A stretch of DNA of 64,000 bases from Centroberyx gerrardi (Eukaryota; Chordata; Actinopteri; Beryciformes; Berycidae), in assembly GCF_048128805.1 (NCBI RefSeq), contig NC_135997.1, positions 9,055,116-9,119,115 of the forward strand. Reading direction: 5' to 3'. How positions within the stretch are numbered: the first letter of the stretch is position 1; each line of letters opens with the position of its first letter. This document shows, piece after piece, positions 1 to 12,088 of this stretch. Below the pieces are notes generated by a model. The model searched no databases. It had not been told where the DNA came from and saw only the letters and a list, made by a program, of their open reading frames with translations. A program made the position numbers and the translations under genes.

Positions 1-301
1 AGCTGTCCGCACGAAGCTGTCCATACGACACTGTGATTTACTGAAAACGAGGTGAAATAATTATTATTATTGATATTTATTACTAGGCCTAAATATCATA
101 CAAGTTCATAAGACTGGCTAATGTACATTTATTTACTATGTTGAAGGGTTGCCCTACACCTGCTGACCCTACTCACTGCAATCAAACTAAACTGAATATA
201 CCTGCTGTATTGGACTGGTGCATTTTAGGCTCCAATTGCTACTTACACCACCTGATATTTTGCTTTCTGGGGTATTTTATGCATCACTGTGAGGGGAGTA
301 G

Positions 302-326
302 GTGTGTGTGTGTGTGTGTGTGTGTG

Positions 327-383
<57 letters not shown>

Positions 384-387
384 TGTG
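302..387. repeat. (TG)n microsatellite
   Basis: An almost pure TG dinucleotide tract with a few interruptions (GGGG, TATG). It makes long Cys/Val or Thr/His frames on the two strands that are not genes. Confidence 0.95.
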
Positions 388-819
388 ACTATCATAATAA
401 TAACATGAATGAAGCTCAGGCTTTCACAAATTGACTGCAGCATTTTATTTTCTGTGGTTATTTTCTTGAGCAAAACTTAGCTAACTTAGGGACATCATAA
501 CTAGCCACCATATTGATTTACGTTCTTAACTAGCCATTACATATAGCCATAATTAACGTGCATTCTTTACTAGCCTTCATCTCATCCCGTTTTTAAGTGC
601 TGACTCCGCCCACCCGGGCCAGTTTCGGCGTACGCCGGTAGCAATTACAAGTGGACCCTATCCTACAGTCCCTACTCTCAGCGGAGGGAAGGAGCTACGC
701 TGTGTGGGAAGCGCTGTGATCGTCAGACCTCTCTGGATTAGACAAGCAAGTAGAGAAAACCGGCATCAGCCGAACCAATTTATTGCCAAATGCTTTGGGA
801 TTCAACACATTAACATTGC

Positions 820-945
820 TTCCCATGGTCAGAAAAAGTCGGCAGATTTGTCGCTAGTCGCTTTTGAGAAATAAAGTCGCCAGGGGGGTCTGAAAAGTCG
901 CTAAGTCTAGCGACAAAGTCGCCAAGTTGGCAACACTGGATCCGA
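820..945 (-). mobile_element. Non-autonomous DNA transposon fragment
   Basis: Read on the minus strand it begins CAGTGTTGGCAACTT... wording (GTTGCCAACTTGG) and continues with repeated 'GTCGC' and 'AGCGAC' words. I recognise this as the terminal part of a short repeat common in fish genomes, probably a hAT-type MITE. No open frame. The class is from memory of repeat families and not from a search. Confidence 0.5.
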
Positions 946-1039
946 AACTTTGGACACTTTCTGTCGTTTTCTCTGGCCTGTCTCTTCTCTGCGCCCCTCG
1001 CTATTTTCTCTCTCTTTCTCCAGCGCGTTGTGCAACAGT

Positions 1040-1173
1040 AATAATCATCCGTGCGAAACACTGAGCGTGTATATAGTTATATGGATTAAACGAAGCTTCG
1101 ATGCAAAGAATTTGCATCGATGATTTTTAGTAATCGAGTTACTCGAGTTTCTCGAGGAATCGTTTCAGCCCTA
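1040..1173 (-). mobile_element. hAT-like element, terminal fragment
   Basis: On the minus strand the fragment starts TAGGGCTGAAACGATTCC, then carries CTCGAG words and ATCGATGCAAA, a terminal motif common among fish hAT-type elements. Only one end is clear. The neighbouring 820-945 fragment may be nested in it. Confidence 0.55.
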
Positions 1174-1769
1174 ATTCAAAGCAACATTTTAGACAAGATG
1201 CAAGCTATCCAATACCGTGAAGAATAAAGTTAGCTAACATTACTTCCCCCAGTTCAGCAGCCACTTAGCTGAACTGATGAACACTAGCTTGACTAAGTAC
1301 CTAACATATTTATAGTCATGCTGGTAACTGCCAGTGTAAAAATCAACACAAACGAAAATATAGTGCTGTAATATTATCAGGGAAAGATTACATAGGCTAG
1401 ATACAAGCATACAGGAGATGGAGGCAAATAGACAGAGGCCAATATTGCCAATATTATATATATTTGTTTTACATAACTGACAGACAGCCGTCCTGCGCTT
1501 TTTGGAGGCAGTGGCAACAAAGCTATTAACCTTTTGTTGACAGTCATGATGATATAAGAAAACTATATAACTTTTTACATACATTATATTCCTCCTTGGC
1601 CCAACAACATATCTTTCATTTGTGCTTACACATCCTCTTTTTTATTTTCTCCTTCTTATGGGCATCTGACCAGTAGTGCAGTTTGGACATCTTGCCTTTG
1701 ATTACCATGAATTGCTTCATTATGATTGACAGTTTAACGGACCCTGCACTTGGCTGACTGCTCTGCTCC
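1174..1769. other. Intergenic, no gene recognised
   Basis: AT-rich sequence with short, unrelated open frames and no recognisable domain or splice-consistent exon. Confidence 0.5.
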
Positions 1770-2003
1770 ATCAGATCAAGTGAAGAGGCATCACTCTGCT
1801 CATTACATAAATGTATTTATTTTTTCTACACAATTAAAATCATTCCATTGTAGTTTTGGCATCAAAGGCCTTCATCAGAATATAAACCATTATATTATTT
1901 ACAATCTGCCTTTGCGGGCTGAAACGTCAGTGGAATGATTTTAATATTGCAGAACAATATTTAATTTAGAGCCAGGGTGACACCTCTTCACTTGATCTAT
2001 ACA
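1770..2003. repeat. Foldback (long inverted repeat) element
   Basis: GATCAAGTGAAGAGG near 1776 recurs inverted as CCTCTTCACTTGATC near 1985, and ATTAAAATCATTCCA near 1834 recurs inverted as TGGAATGATTTTAAT near 1930. The two pairs are nested in the right order, so the unit can fold into an imperfect stem with arms of about 70-80 bases. The loop carries a 'CATCAAAGGCCTTCATCAG' word seen in fish interspersed repeats. Probably a MITE. Confidence 0.65.
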
Positions 2004-3902
2004 GCTTTGTTTTTGGCTGCAGTTTGACCGGTGTGTGAGCGGAGCGCTGCCTTCAGTCTGTAGGCTGCTGTCTGCTTCTCACCGATTAAATGAAGCCCTA
2101 TCAAGTCTATTTCTTATGGCGCACTTTCTAATGAGGAGATACTCTTCATTCAGTTTCATTCCACAATGCACTGCCGCGAAGCCAACGGCTTTTCAAAATA
2201 AAAGTCCAGCGGTTAATTTTTCAATGCGGAGGCAAAATAACACAATTTAGTGCTTTATATTTTGAGGGGGACATTTTAAGCACCTTTTAATATTGGAGGA
2301 GACATGTCCCCCCTGTCCCCCGTGCTTCCTACGCCTATGCCTCCTGGGGTTTCAGTTTTATGGGAAAGAACTCTATGGTGACATTTTTGTGCCAGATTAA
2401 GTTGTGCATCCATCTGGACATCTCGTCCTCAGTGCTTGAGCTTGGGGCTCAGCGACCCACCATACATGAACCGACGAAAAAAATCAATATAATATTCCTA
2501 TAGGGACATATGGTGTGTGTGGTATTTTATAGTGATCTTATTGCACTTTATGGTGCTTGTTTACCAAGCGTTTGCGGTGGCGCTAATGCAGTTGCGTGCG
2601 TAAAAAGTGCCGATTCTGATCTGCTGACCTGTGCCGGCAGTTAGAGTTTTAGCGCGTTTGACCCATGTAGCCTAATAATGTATTTTGAATTGTGGTAATG
2701 GTCGGGCGCAAAGAAGGAGGAGGAGATAACTCAAATGGATCACTTTTTGTGATGTTTTTGTGATTTACTAAAGCAAAAAGCGCATAATTGCGCACGGTAT
2801 GTAACGCCCAGGGGAAGTGTTAGGCTACTGTAACTTCTCACCCTGAGGAAGCCATGGCTAATGGGTTATTTCTTCAAAAACAACAGGAGGAAATAAGAAA
2901 GAGAATGCTAAGAAATAAATACGAGTGTTCCATTTGAGAATTACTCTTTCAAATGAGGAAATTAAAATAGATTAATACTGCATATTTATTATTATCATTA
3001 TTATTATTATTACGCCACTTTTTGTGAAATAATACTACAAAAAAACATGGATTATGTCACGATGCTAACATGAGAAAACGGTAGGGCTGGCACAGCTTCC
3101 ACAAAACCTATATCTTTGAGGATTGTGCTCTTAGACCTGATGCTTTTTATATGCAGGCAATCAGTGCTCGGCTCAGATCCAGTCAGTACTCTTTAATAAA
3201 AAAGAGTAGTTGAGATAAGCACCAGGGAGTCTGAGTCATATTATACTCCTTCGGGGGCTATGAGACATTGTGTTTTCACAAAATGATTACCTGATCCCCT
3301 GATGGCATTGCACATACAATCACTCAGGGGGTTCCTGTCACAACGTGAGAGTCGCTATTGTATTTCTATGGGCCCCTGGTTGATGTGTGCAAGAGGCAGA
3401 CGTGAAGCCACTGTTGTACGAGGCTCTGTGTGGTTTGTTTGCCATAGGAGAGTGGAACTGCATAGACGCAAGACATGAGAGAGTCATCAACAAGCACTGA
3501 AGAGAAATGATCCATGAAAGACCTCTTACAGGGGACGCATCTAAACATCTTGTCAACATAGACAGCACAGACACAACAAAAATGATGACCTGTAATCCAG
3601 CAGGGTGTGATACGGCACTGAGAGAGAACAGCTCTAATCCCTGCTTATTTCTATGGCCGCCAGGCAGTTTTGTGTGCTTTAATTGTTTGAGATAGCAAAT
3701 GGAAGGTGTCGTGGGGTTTGGAGTCATTATTTGGAGGAGAGATAAGACTACCAACAGTAAAAGAGGTGAAATAATCCCCTGGCTAAAGAATGGTGATAGA
3801 CTGAGACCATATCAAAGGAGAGGAGAGGGAGGGAGAGAGGGAGACAGAAAGAAGAGGAAACCTGGAAATGAGAGGGTGACCTGGGCAAAATACATGGATG
3901 CT

Positions 3903-3906
<4 letters not shown>
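2004..3906. other. Intergenic, no gene recognised
   Basis: No protein family recognised on either strand. Open frames of up to about 138 codons (3,338-3,754) have no familiar domains. It holds an ATT-rich run near 2,990-3,012 and purine-rich sequence at 3,810-3,860. Confidence 0.5.

Positions 3907-3954
<48 letters not shown>
3907..3954. repeat. (CA)n microsatellite
   Basis: About 24 CA units followed by degenerate CA-rich sequence to about 4,010. Confidence 0.95.
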
Positions 3955-3957
<3 letters not shown>

Positions 3958-4629
3958 GCACAAGTACACAAGTGGACACATGCACAAACACGCACACACA
4001 CAAACACAGCCATCTGCTTATTTTTCACCTTTGACAAGGGCTTATGGTTTTGTGAAAATACAATATCAAATCTGGAAATTAATCATTTAAAGAAGAAAAA
4101 GGTTACTCATCAAGCCCAAAATGTCATGCAAATATCAAGCAAAAGATGTTGTGACATTCTCGTTCCTATCAGACATCAAGCGGCTAATTGTGCCACATTT
4201 TTTGTCACCATCCCCTGCCTGTTATGTAGTATGTCATATTAAATGTCATATTTGACTGTCCCGTTAACTTGCACAGGCAAGGTCGCACAATAAATGCTCA
4301 AGGATAAATCAATTGACTGTTGAACCAGGCTTCTCAGGGGTAACAGGGAAAATGTGGATGATAGGACAAAACCTCAAAGCTGTTTGTCCTCTTTAAAGTA
4401 GATTAGGGCACAGTGTTTCATCCATGCTATGCATCTACCACTGCAAACGCAAGGGAAGAAATCTGGATGCCATTAGTGCCAGAGTCCCATGGAGCCCCAG
4501 TTATCAAAGAAACTTACTTGAACATTACAGATATGCAATAAGAATGGTCGTTTTAGCGTATTCACATGTTCTTATTTCTCTCTGCAGTCTGCATGCAGGA
4601 ACACTGACACTGTTTTCTACTCCTTCCTT

Positions 4630-4930
4630 GAATGATCCGACTGGAAATGTTGCTATTGATCCTTCTGCTCTCAGTAATTATAGACCCATTTCAAAATTAC
4701 CCTTTATGTCTAACATTATGGAAAAGGTTGGATCAAGTCAGCTCCGAGAAATGTTGGAAAATAATAAGATATTTTAAAAATTTCTATCTGGTTTGTCGCC
4801 AGCAGCATGACACTGAATCTGCCCTTGTCAAGGTTCTGAATTATATCTTGATGAATGCTGATGCAGGTGAGCACTCAGTGTTAGTGCTGCTTCACATCAG
4901 TGCTGCATTTGATACAGACCAGGGGTGGGC
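4630..4930 (+). pseudogene. L2/CR1-type LINE reverse transcriptase relic
   Basis: Two adjoining frames read like the start of a non-LTR reverse transcriptase. The first has LSNYRPISKLPF followed by an 'EKV...SQL' helix; after a frameshift and stop near 4,776 the second continues with a 'QQHDTESALVKV' stretch and ends VLVLLHISAAFDT. These correspond to the NYRPIS...LP, H-TETAL and LLDLSAAFDT blocks of fish L2-like ORF2. The copy is truncated at both ends, frameshifted, and interrupted inside the AFDTVDH motif by another insertion. Non-functional. Confidence 0.85.
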
Positions 4931-5035
4931 AGTCATGTGCCATGGATTTCACTAATCAGTAAAATCACCTGGTGTAGTCTTTAGTTGGAATGAAAACCTT
5001 CATACTCTCGGCCCTCCATGGCGCGCCCCTGCTGT
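4919..5035. mobile_element. Short non-autonomous insertion inside the LINE relic
   Basis: The LINE frame breaks at GATACAGACC and the lost wording (GTAGACCA) reappears about 110 bases later. The intervening DNA starts CAGGGGTGGGC and ends GCGCCCCTG, an imperfect inverted pair with short flanking similarity (ATACAGAC / CTGTAGAC). This fits a small hAT-like MITE nested in the LINE, with a diverged 8-bp target duplication. Confidence 0.45.
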
Positions 5036-5100
5036 AGACCAGTGGTTCTCAATTCTGATCCTCAGGACCCAGAATCCCGCTGGTTTTCTAACCTACCAGC

Positions 5101-5755
5101 TAGTTAAGATGAATAACCTGCCTAGTCTCGAATCTATATGCTACATATTCTTTATTATATGGACAACTGCCAAATGAGTACATCAGATCTAATTAATTGA
5201 ATTATTGTCTTTGGTACATAGCCTATACTGTATTCATGGTTGTATTGGAAATGGAGAAATATCAAGCCTTCCTTCTCTTTTTTCTATCAGTTAATTCAAA
5301 ACGTACTTTTTGTCTCTCAAGATGAAGTCCATGAATAGTAAGGCTAAAAAAACATATTCCAAGCCATGCCTCAGTATATTCTCATTTTCCCTTATAAAAA
5401 AAGGAATAAGTAATCCTGTAATCATTTTTGAAAGTATACAAATAATGGGGCCATTATATACAAAGTATCCCATCATTCTTCTTCAATGGGCAAAAACACT
5501 GGCTCTTGTGGTCCCACCCACTTCATCAGCTAGTGATACTAACTAAATAGAAACCACTGACAGATAATATCCTAACTTTTCGGTATCAATATTTCCTTAT
5601 ACTGATATAGCCTATGGCAACTGATGGTAGTGATTAATTTAGCACACTATCACCATTTTGTAGTTAAACTGTTAAGACTGTTAAAGCTGCATCTTTTCCA
5701 CAGGAAACAGCAGCTATCACACACTACATTGTAAGGCACCAGGTTCTAGTGATAT
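5101..5755 (-). repeat. Dispersed repeat family X, copy A (inverted)
   Basis: This stretch is the reverse complement of 44,367-44,981 with moderate divergence. Shared words include GATGAAGTGGGTGGGAC, AGAATGATGGGATAC, ATGGCTTGGAATAT, TTTCCTGTGGAAAAGATGC and ACTACAAAATGGTGATAG. No coding potential is shared by the copies, and no class was recognised. It abuts an (ATT)n tract. Confidence 0.85.
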
Positions 5756-5780
5756 AGTGTATAACCTTTAATCCATTACC

Positions 5781-5848
<68 letters not shown>
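5781..5848. repeat. (ATT)n microsatellite
   Basis: Uninterrupted trinucleotide run of about 22 units next to repeat family X copy A. Confidence 0.95.
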
Positions 5849-5852
<4 letters not shown>

Positions 5853-6359
5853 AATCATTATTATATTGAGACATTGTTAGTTTTCTTCCTCTCGACCATA
5901 TCTCTTTACTATCCAAACCCTTTAGCCCTGTGCTATACAAGCCAAATAATAAAAAAAAAAACTAAGATTGGAGGCATGGAGGCATCACTCCATTATATTT
6001 AAATCTGTGCAGTTCAGTAGATGGACTTCGCCTGGATAGGATGGGTGAGCATTTCCAAACAAAGAAGAGTACAGGATCATTTCCCAGGCACATCCACTGA
6101 AGGGTGCTACAGTACAACACAACCCAAGACCGAGCCACAGCCAGACTACTGAAAGAAAAAAAGAGGCACAAAATGGCGAGACAGTGTTTTAGACACTCAA
6201 GTCAAATAAATAAAAAGTCTAAAATTGTAAATAGGCATTATAGGCTATTATTCTTGAAATTCATCCTTGAAATCGTATTAATCTTTTCTCTCTTCTCTCT
6301 GTCTCTCTTGTTTCTCTTTCTCTCTCACATACACTTTGGGCAAGTAGGCCTACCTGTTT

Positions 6360-6390
<31 letters not shown>

Positions 6391-6780
6391 AGTGGGTGAC
6401 AAGTACTCGTCAAACCAGTCTAACTGGACAAAACTGCTCTCATGTTCCAACAACACACATCTGTCTTTCCCTGTTCCACCGCCCAGAGACTAAGAGGCGT
6501 TTGGTTTTGTAAAAGTATTTTAATCCCTCCTTTTTTTGCAACATCAGGCTAATCACTTCAAAGAGAGCGAAGATAAGAATAAACACGTTTTGCTCTGGTG
6601 AAATCATCAGCTATAGGGTTGAATCAAAACCTTATTGTTATTGATTTTGATTTCTTTGGTAAGATCTTGTTTTCCTGACAGGAAATAGCCAAATAAACAA
6701 ACAAACAAGCAAAACAACAACAACAACAACGTCAAAGAATACACATAGGTGCTCCTGTTGCCAAAACAATCCTGAAAGCT
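5849..6780. other. Intergenic, no gene recognised
   Basis: AT-rich sequence with a (TG)n tract at about 6,361-6,387 and a CAA run near 6,714-6,730. No exon recognised. Confidence 0.5.
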
Positions 6781-7096
6781 TTGCCTTCAACAAGGGGAGG
6801 GGTGTGTGCAGGTAAGGAGTCAGTGTGCAGAGAGCCAGGTTAGGTTAGTCTGGATGAGACGGCAAGCTGCAACATGACAAGGGGGCGGAATAAGAATGTT
6901 ACATGGAGAAACAACGGTCGCTGTCATTGGCGGAGAGACTTGTCACTCATCCTGAAGTGGCGCACACCCAGCGGGCGCATCAGTCTGACGGGTTTCGATG
7001 CAAATATACACCGGGCGTGTCCGGTTCCCACTTGCCTAGCTTAGAAATAACGACACCGGGTCGTTTATTGAGGGTTAAGTCGAGTAAAAGTCAACC
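6781..7096 (+). promoter_or_regulatory. gpa33: Probable promoter and 5' UTR region of gpa33
   Basis: The 300 bases before the gpa33 start are less AT-rich than the flank. They contain a GGGGAGGGGTGTG box near 6,796 (GC/KLF-like) and a TTTATTG word near 7,064 that resembles a caudal (CDX) site. Human GPA33 is an intestine-specific gene of the kind controlled by such factors. No TATA box or start site can be fixed from sequence alone. Confidence 0.3.
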
Positions 7097-7692
7097 ATGG
7101 CTATGGAGGAGAGGATTTTTTCGCTGACTTTGTTGTGTCTTGGTGAGTTTTCCTGTGTTTCATTTAAATAACACTTACTCCTGTGTGGGTTACGGCCCTA
7201 TAGACTGTACCTGGGCCACACCTGTTTGCGAACCTTCAGCTATTCTGAAACTCAGCAGGTCCTGTGATCTGTCTTAGGCGTTATAGTGTTTGATTTCCTT
7301 GATTTTCAGAAATGAAAAGATTAGGATTTGGAAAGAATAGAAGCTTTTAAAATCTACCACGTCATGCAATCAAATATTTATTTAATGTTTTGGACTCAAC
7401 ATCGTTTGTTTCAATCTCACTGACAAGATACTGCCAGTTAGGCCTATAATTGAACAAATATTGTTTTAAACACAATTTACGAGGCCCGTTTTAAAATTAA
7501 GAATAATAATCACTAGCCTAGTTGAAGATGACGACAAGATCAACAATTTGGATAGAAGAAATTTAGTGACTCAGAGACTCAGGTCTGTAGCCTACGTCAC
7601 CGTTTTTTCATGTTGTCCAAGAAATTATGAAACATCAAATATTTTAACACTGCAACACTGCACAGCTTTAAGTCATTTTGTGCTGTGCTGTG

Positions 7693-7746
<54 letters not shown>

Positions 7747-8280
7747 GCGGGGGGGGGGGGGGGGGGCAATTCACACTCCTCACTCCTCCTCACACTGCCT
7801 GAAACACCGTAGTTGCGGGGTTTTTTTCACAAGATGAAGAAGAAAGAAGATTTTATACAGGGGATAGTAGGCTAATGCTGATCACCTTTGTATTACTACC
7901 AGCAACCAGCTTTACCACAATTTGTTGTTGTTCCACATATAAATGGAAATATGTTTGCCTCTCTTTTTAAATGTTGTTACCACAGTATTGTCATTAGCTG
8001 CGGGCCTCCAGGTAAGCATCCCGCAGCCTTTGTATGAGTTTGCCAGAGGCGACAACATCACGCTGCCCTGCAGCTTCAAACCCAAGAACCCCACCAACTC
8101 TCTGGTCATCGTCACCTGGACGTCTGAGGGAGACAAACCTGGGGCTGCAGAGGTCAGACTACTACTGTGTGTGTGTGTGTGTGTGTGTGTGTTGGTGTGT
8201 GTGTGTGCGTGCATGCATACATGATTGCACGTTTGTATGTTTCTATTTGCTATTTCTCTCATTTTTGTGTTGCCTTTCTT

Positions 8281-8314
<34 letters not shown>

Positions 8315-11300
8315 ATAATCACCATAACCCTTACCTGTCAGTACCAGAAGAGGAGAGAACTTTATTTTCTTCCTCTTCTGTCATCCTTGTTGTTGAACAG
8401 GCGTTGGTCATCACCTACTATTCTACCGGTCAAACTGACATCCCGCCCAAGTATGAAGGCCGAGTGTCGCTGGACAAGGACATTGCCAAAGGAAAGGCCA
8501 ACCTGAAGCTGTCCTCCATCACACTAGCAGACAACAAGATGTTTGAGTGTCGCATCCAGATCCCGAAAGACGACGAGGGCAAGCTGGCTGCCACCACACG
8601 CTTGGTGGTGCTGGGTAAGAGCCTGTTTTCACACAATACACACTTCATTTGTATTTACAGGACATCCGTTCCAAAGTGTTTAAACATTGATCAAGAAGGT
8701 TGCACATTGTGAAAAAAATTCTAAGTTTCCATTTGTCTTCACTAGTAATATTGGGTATTTTAAGTGTGTGGGATGATTAAGATCAGTCTGTGTTATGTTC
8801 TGCATTAAACTGTGTGTTCTGTATTGTGTGAGTTATGGCAGTTGATATCACAACATAATGAGATGACAACTGAGTATAAAAAATTGCAAAGAATTGTAAA
8901 AATATGCTAAAGTAGAAATTTTGCAAAGGTCACAAAAATACATTTTCTGCTTGAACTATTAATAATTCCTCATATTAATTGTGCCAAAATTACTACTTCA
9001 TTCTCAGTTAGAGTCAGCATCTTCAAGTCATGTAACATTATTTTCATATTTTGTTACAACACTTACATTTCTAAATCAAGTGGAGTACAACATATTAAAG
9101 TCTGTGGGACTAGAAATGACAAGTTAGTATTAGTTGTTTCTTAGACATCACAGACTGAATGAGTCTTATTTCTGCTTTATCAATTACTTCAATGTTTTAT
9201 CAGTTGTGCATCTTACTAAAGAAGCAGTTATAATATAAAAACTTTTGTCTGTAAGTTCCATAAGATCACAAAACAAAATTAATTGACTGAATTACATTAT
9301 AATTTATTTTTGTTAAGGTTCAGGGTTTTTCCATTTCCTACAGTGTAATTTTTAATGGAAAAATAGAATATGGAAAAACTGATTACATTACATTTTTTCC
9401 TAGTGGCTCCATCTACACCCATCTGTAAGATCCAGGGTAATGCACAGTACGGCCAGAACGTCAACCTGACCTGTGTGTCTGAGGAGGGCTCCCCGCCTCC
9501 CACTTACAAGTGGCAGGGTCTCGATGTCAGGAAAGCGCCTCGTGTTCCAGACCCCAGGACCACCGACAGTAAGCATCAGTAAAACCCCTTTCACAGTGTG
9601 TCAAGTGTCATGTTGAACACAGAATGTAAATACGGCTGCTTTTCATGCCATCATAGGGCGGCAGTCCATACAGAAGTGGAGTGTGCGGGTCTGGTGTGAA
9701 TGATAGTAGTGCTGAAACAATTAGTCGAATGACAGAAAATTAATTCTAATTTTGATAATTAATCATTTTAGTAATTTATCAAGTAGAAATACCAAGCATT
9801 TGCTGGTTAGAGCTTCACAAATGCTAAGATTTGATAGATTTCATATCAATATAAAATGAGTAAATAAAACTTTTTTGGTTGCTGGTCAGACTAAGTAAGC
9901 AATTTTAAGAATCACTTTGGGCTGTGGTATTTTGTGATGGGTATTTGTCATTATTTTTGACATTTTATAGACTAAATGATTAATCGATTACTTGAAAAAA
10001 TTATCAATAGATTAATTGATAATGAAAATAACTGTTAGTTGCAGCCCTAAATGGTCACACGGGAGGCACTTCACATCAAGATGGAAATAGATCAGCATAC
10101 CATATTATTCAGGGTTTGTGTGTGTGAAAAGAGTCTTCTATATCATCGCTGTTGGGTGAAAACCTTGCATCTCCAAAATGTCTACTTTTCAGGAAGTAAG
10201 AAAAACAGCCTTGTTTTTAGCTTGACCACCATGCAGTTTTGAGTTTATCCAATGCGTTTTGAAAGGGTTTTATACAAGCAAGAGATGTAGAATTGTATCA
10301 AGTCCTAGAGGAGAATTTAATCCTTCAATATAAGATAAAGCATGACATCACGACAAGAGTGATATATAAGTGTGTGTGTGTGTGCCTTTTATTTTCAGAG
10401 GGAGGCATCCTGTCTCTTTACAATATCACGAAAGAGACATCAGGATACTACACCTGCACCTCTAGCAACAAGATCCGCTCTGCGTCCTGCAACATCACCC
10501 TCACAGTCATGCCACGTGAGAGCAACTCTATTGAAACTTTCCTATGGCGGCTTTTCAATAACAATCTGGGGATGTAGTATTTATAATAAGAAGATTTTTT
10601 TACAACATCTTTCTCATCATACACATCCCACCCCTTTTCTCTTCTGTCCTCCTCCTCATTCTATCCTGCAGCTTCCATGAACATCGGCTCCACTGCGGGG
10701 ATCATAGGTGGGGTTGTGGCAGGTTTGATCGCACTCATCATCATCATCTATTGTTGCTGTTGCCGGAAGAAGAAGAACAAAGAGGAGGATTACGCCATGG
10801 GGTACCGTCTTTCTCTCTCTCCCACACACACACACACACACACACACATACATACCGTACACCCTCCATCTGACCGTTGTGCGCTCTCTTTCCAGGGTTC
10901 GTGAAGAAGGAGAGTTCAGTGACAAAGAGCCAGTGGGAAACGGTGAGAGTCGGCAAGAGGAAAGGCAGGAGGATGTCCGGAGCGACTACGACGACTCCAG
11001 TGTGAGGAGCCCCTCTGATCGCCGCGACCGCTATGAGGAACGGAGTGAGCGGGAGTATGACCGGCGCAGCGACTACGACGATCGCCGCAGCGACTACGAC
11101 GATCGCCGCAGCGACTATTCCGACCGGCGCGACAGGCACAACGACCGCAACGAGCGCTATGACGATGAGCGCCGCTACGACGATGAACGCCGCTATGCTG
11201 ACCGCAGAGACGATCGCTACGCCGATGACGACCGCTACGACGAGCCGTACGATGACCGTGATCGCGAAAGACCGCCTGTGCCGGCCAGCAAGCCGCCTAG

Positions 11301-11319
11301 GATGGATTACGATGACTAA
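7097..11319 (+). CDS. gpa33: Cell surface A33 antigen
   Basis: Type I membrane protein of the CTX/JAM Ig family, known in mammals from the basolateral surface of intestinal epithelium. Coding exons: 7097-7142, 7986-8152, 8401-8614, 9404-9568, 10399-10515, 10672-10801 and 10896-11319, giving 420 residues. Residues 1-22 are a signal peptide. The V-set domain (about 24-142) has Cys44 and Cys121; the C2 domain (about 145-235) has Cys150, 166, 217 and 228, the four-cysteine pattern of this family. Asn39, 163, 206 and 229 are N-glycosylation sequons. PSMNIGS leads into a membrane helix (about 244-263) followed by CCCC and basic residues, which closely matches human A33. The cytoplasmic tail (about 150 residues) is far longer than the human one and is packed with Arg, Asp and Tyr, including a 21-bp tandem repeat. 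The start was chosen by signal peptide and phase-1 exon. The exon 6 donor (GG|gtaccg) is weak. Human GPA33 also lies just upstream of ILDR2 in the same orientation. Confidence 0.92.
7695..7766. repeat. Compound (TG)n(AG)n poly-G tract
   Basis: TG repeats run into AG repeats and then about 17 G residues, inside intron 1 of gpa33. Confidence 0.9.
8166..8314. repeat. (TG)n and (TATC)n microsatellites
   Basis: The TG tract begins 13 bases after the exon 2 donor of gpa33 (8,166 to about 8,206), and a TATC tetranucleotide tract follows at 8,281-8,314. Confidence 0.9.
9707..10049. mobile_element. hAT-like MITE, family Y copy 1
   Basis: Begins TAGTGCTGAAACAATTA and ends GTTGCAGCCCTA, with ATCGATTA and AATTGATAATGAAAATAA words near the right end. 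The same body occurs at 56,652-56,988. Flanks AATGATAG and AATGGTCA are a diverged 8-bp target duplication. It lies in gpa33 intron 4 and has no open frame. Confidence 0.8.
11062..11124 (+). repeat. gpa33: 21-bp coding tandem repeat in gpa33 tail
   Basis: Three tandem 21-base units encode RRSDYDD, RRSDYDD and RRSDYSD. The first two differ at a single base, so the duplication is recent or homogenised. Degenerate RYDDE/RYAD units follow. Confidence 0.9.
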
Positions 11320-12082
11320 GACCCCCAGCCTGTATCAACAACCTTCTTCCCTCTGCCGTCTTGTCTCCATGGACTTTACTCCCGTGGCAGCCATTGTGAA
11401 ATTTTGTCAACACTCGGGGTAGGAAACTCTCCCCAGAGCAAGCTATGTCCTACAGGCACTTACAAATATTAGGAATTGGACAAACATTTACAATTTCACG
11501 GATTCCCCACCGAAATCCTTTATTAGAAATTAATGGATTTGAAGAATCTGGAGGGATATAGGTTCACATTTTAAAGTAACAGGCCTATATTTGGCCCACT
11601 ATAGGAACTACAGGAACCTAACTAGCTAACTTTCCTGCTAAAGCAGTCATTGTAGTTTTTGTTCCTGAGATTGTTTGCTAATTTGCGGAATTTAGGTCTA
11701 ACTGAAGTCCACACTTTGCTGTAGTTTTATATGTCAATCTTCTGGGTAGACTTCCCCACCCCGAGTGTGACATGAGTTCAAAATGGGAATAAGGTTAATT
11801 AGCTCCATGGTACGGTATTGCCTTGTCTGTGTCTCTTCATTGAGTTGTCAGTTAGCCAAAATGAGCAAGATTTCAAAACAGAAAGCGCATCTTGCATAGG
11901 CCTACCTTGAATTAGCATTAGGTTTCCACACTAGAGTGAGAGAACAGTGACACAATGGCAGACTATTCAGTTTTGTTGTTATTCTTCTTCCATGTTCTTG
12001 TGAAACTTAAGAATTTACTGCTATCAAACTATCAAAACTGACTGTGTACCTTTCCCTGATATACAGGGTGCATTCTGTTTAG

Positions 12083-12088
12083 AATAAA
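12083..12088 (+). terminator. gpa33: Candidate poly(A) signal of gpa33
   Basis: AATAAA about 760 bases past the stop. A second AATAAA is at 13,118-13,123. Which one is used cannot be told here. Confidence 0.45.

Noticed and set aside
3338-3754. 138-codon minus-strand frame
   Set aside because: No recognisable family, signal or splice context; composition does not look coding.
10744-11139. 131-codon minus-strand frame opposite gpa33
   Set aside because: It mirrors the GC-rich repeat of the gpa33 tail and a CA tract; Ala/Val-rich low complexity with no domain.
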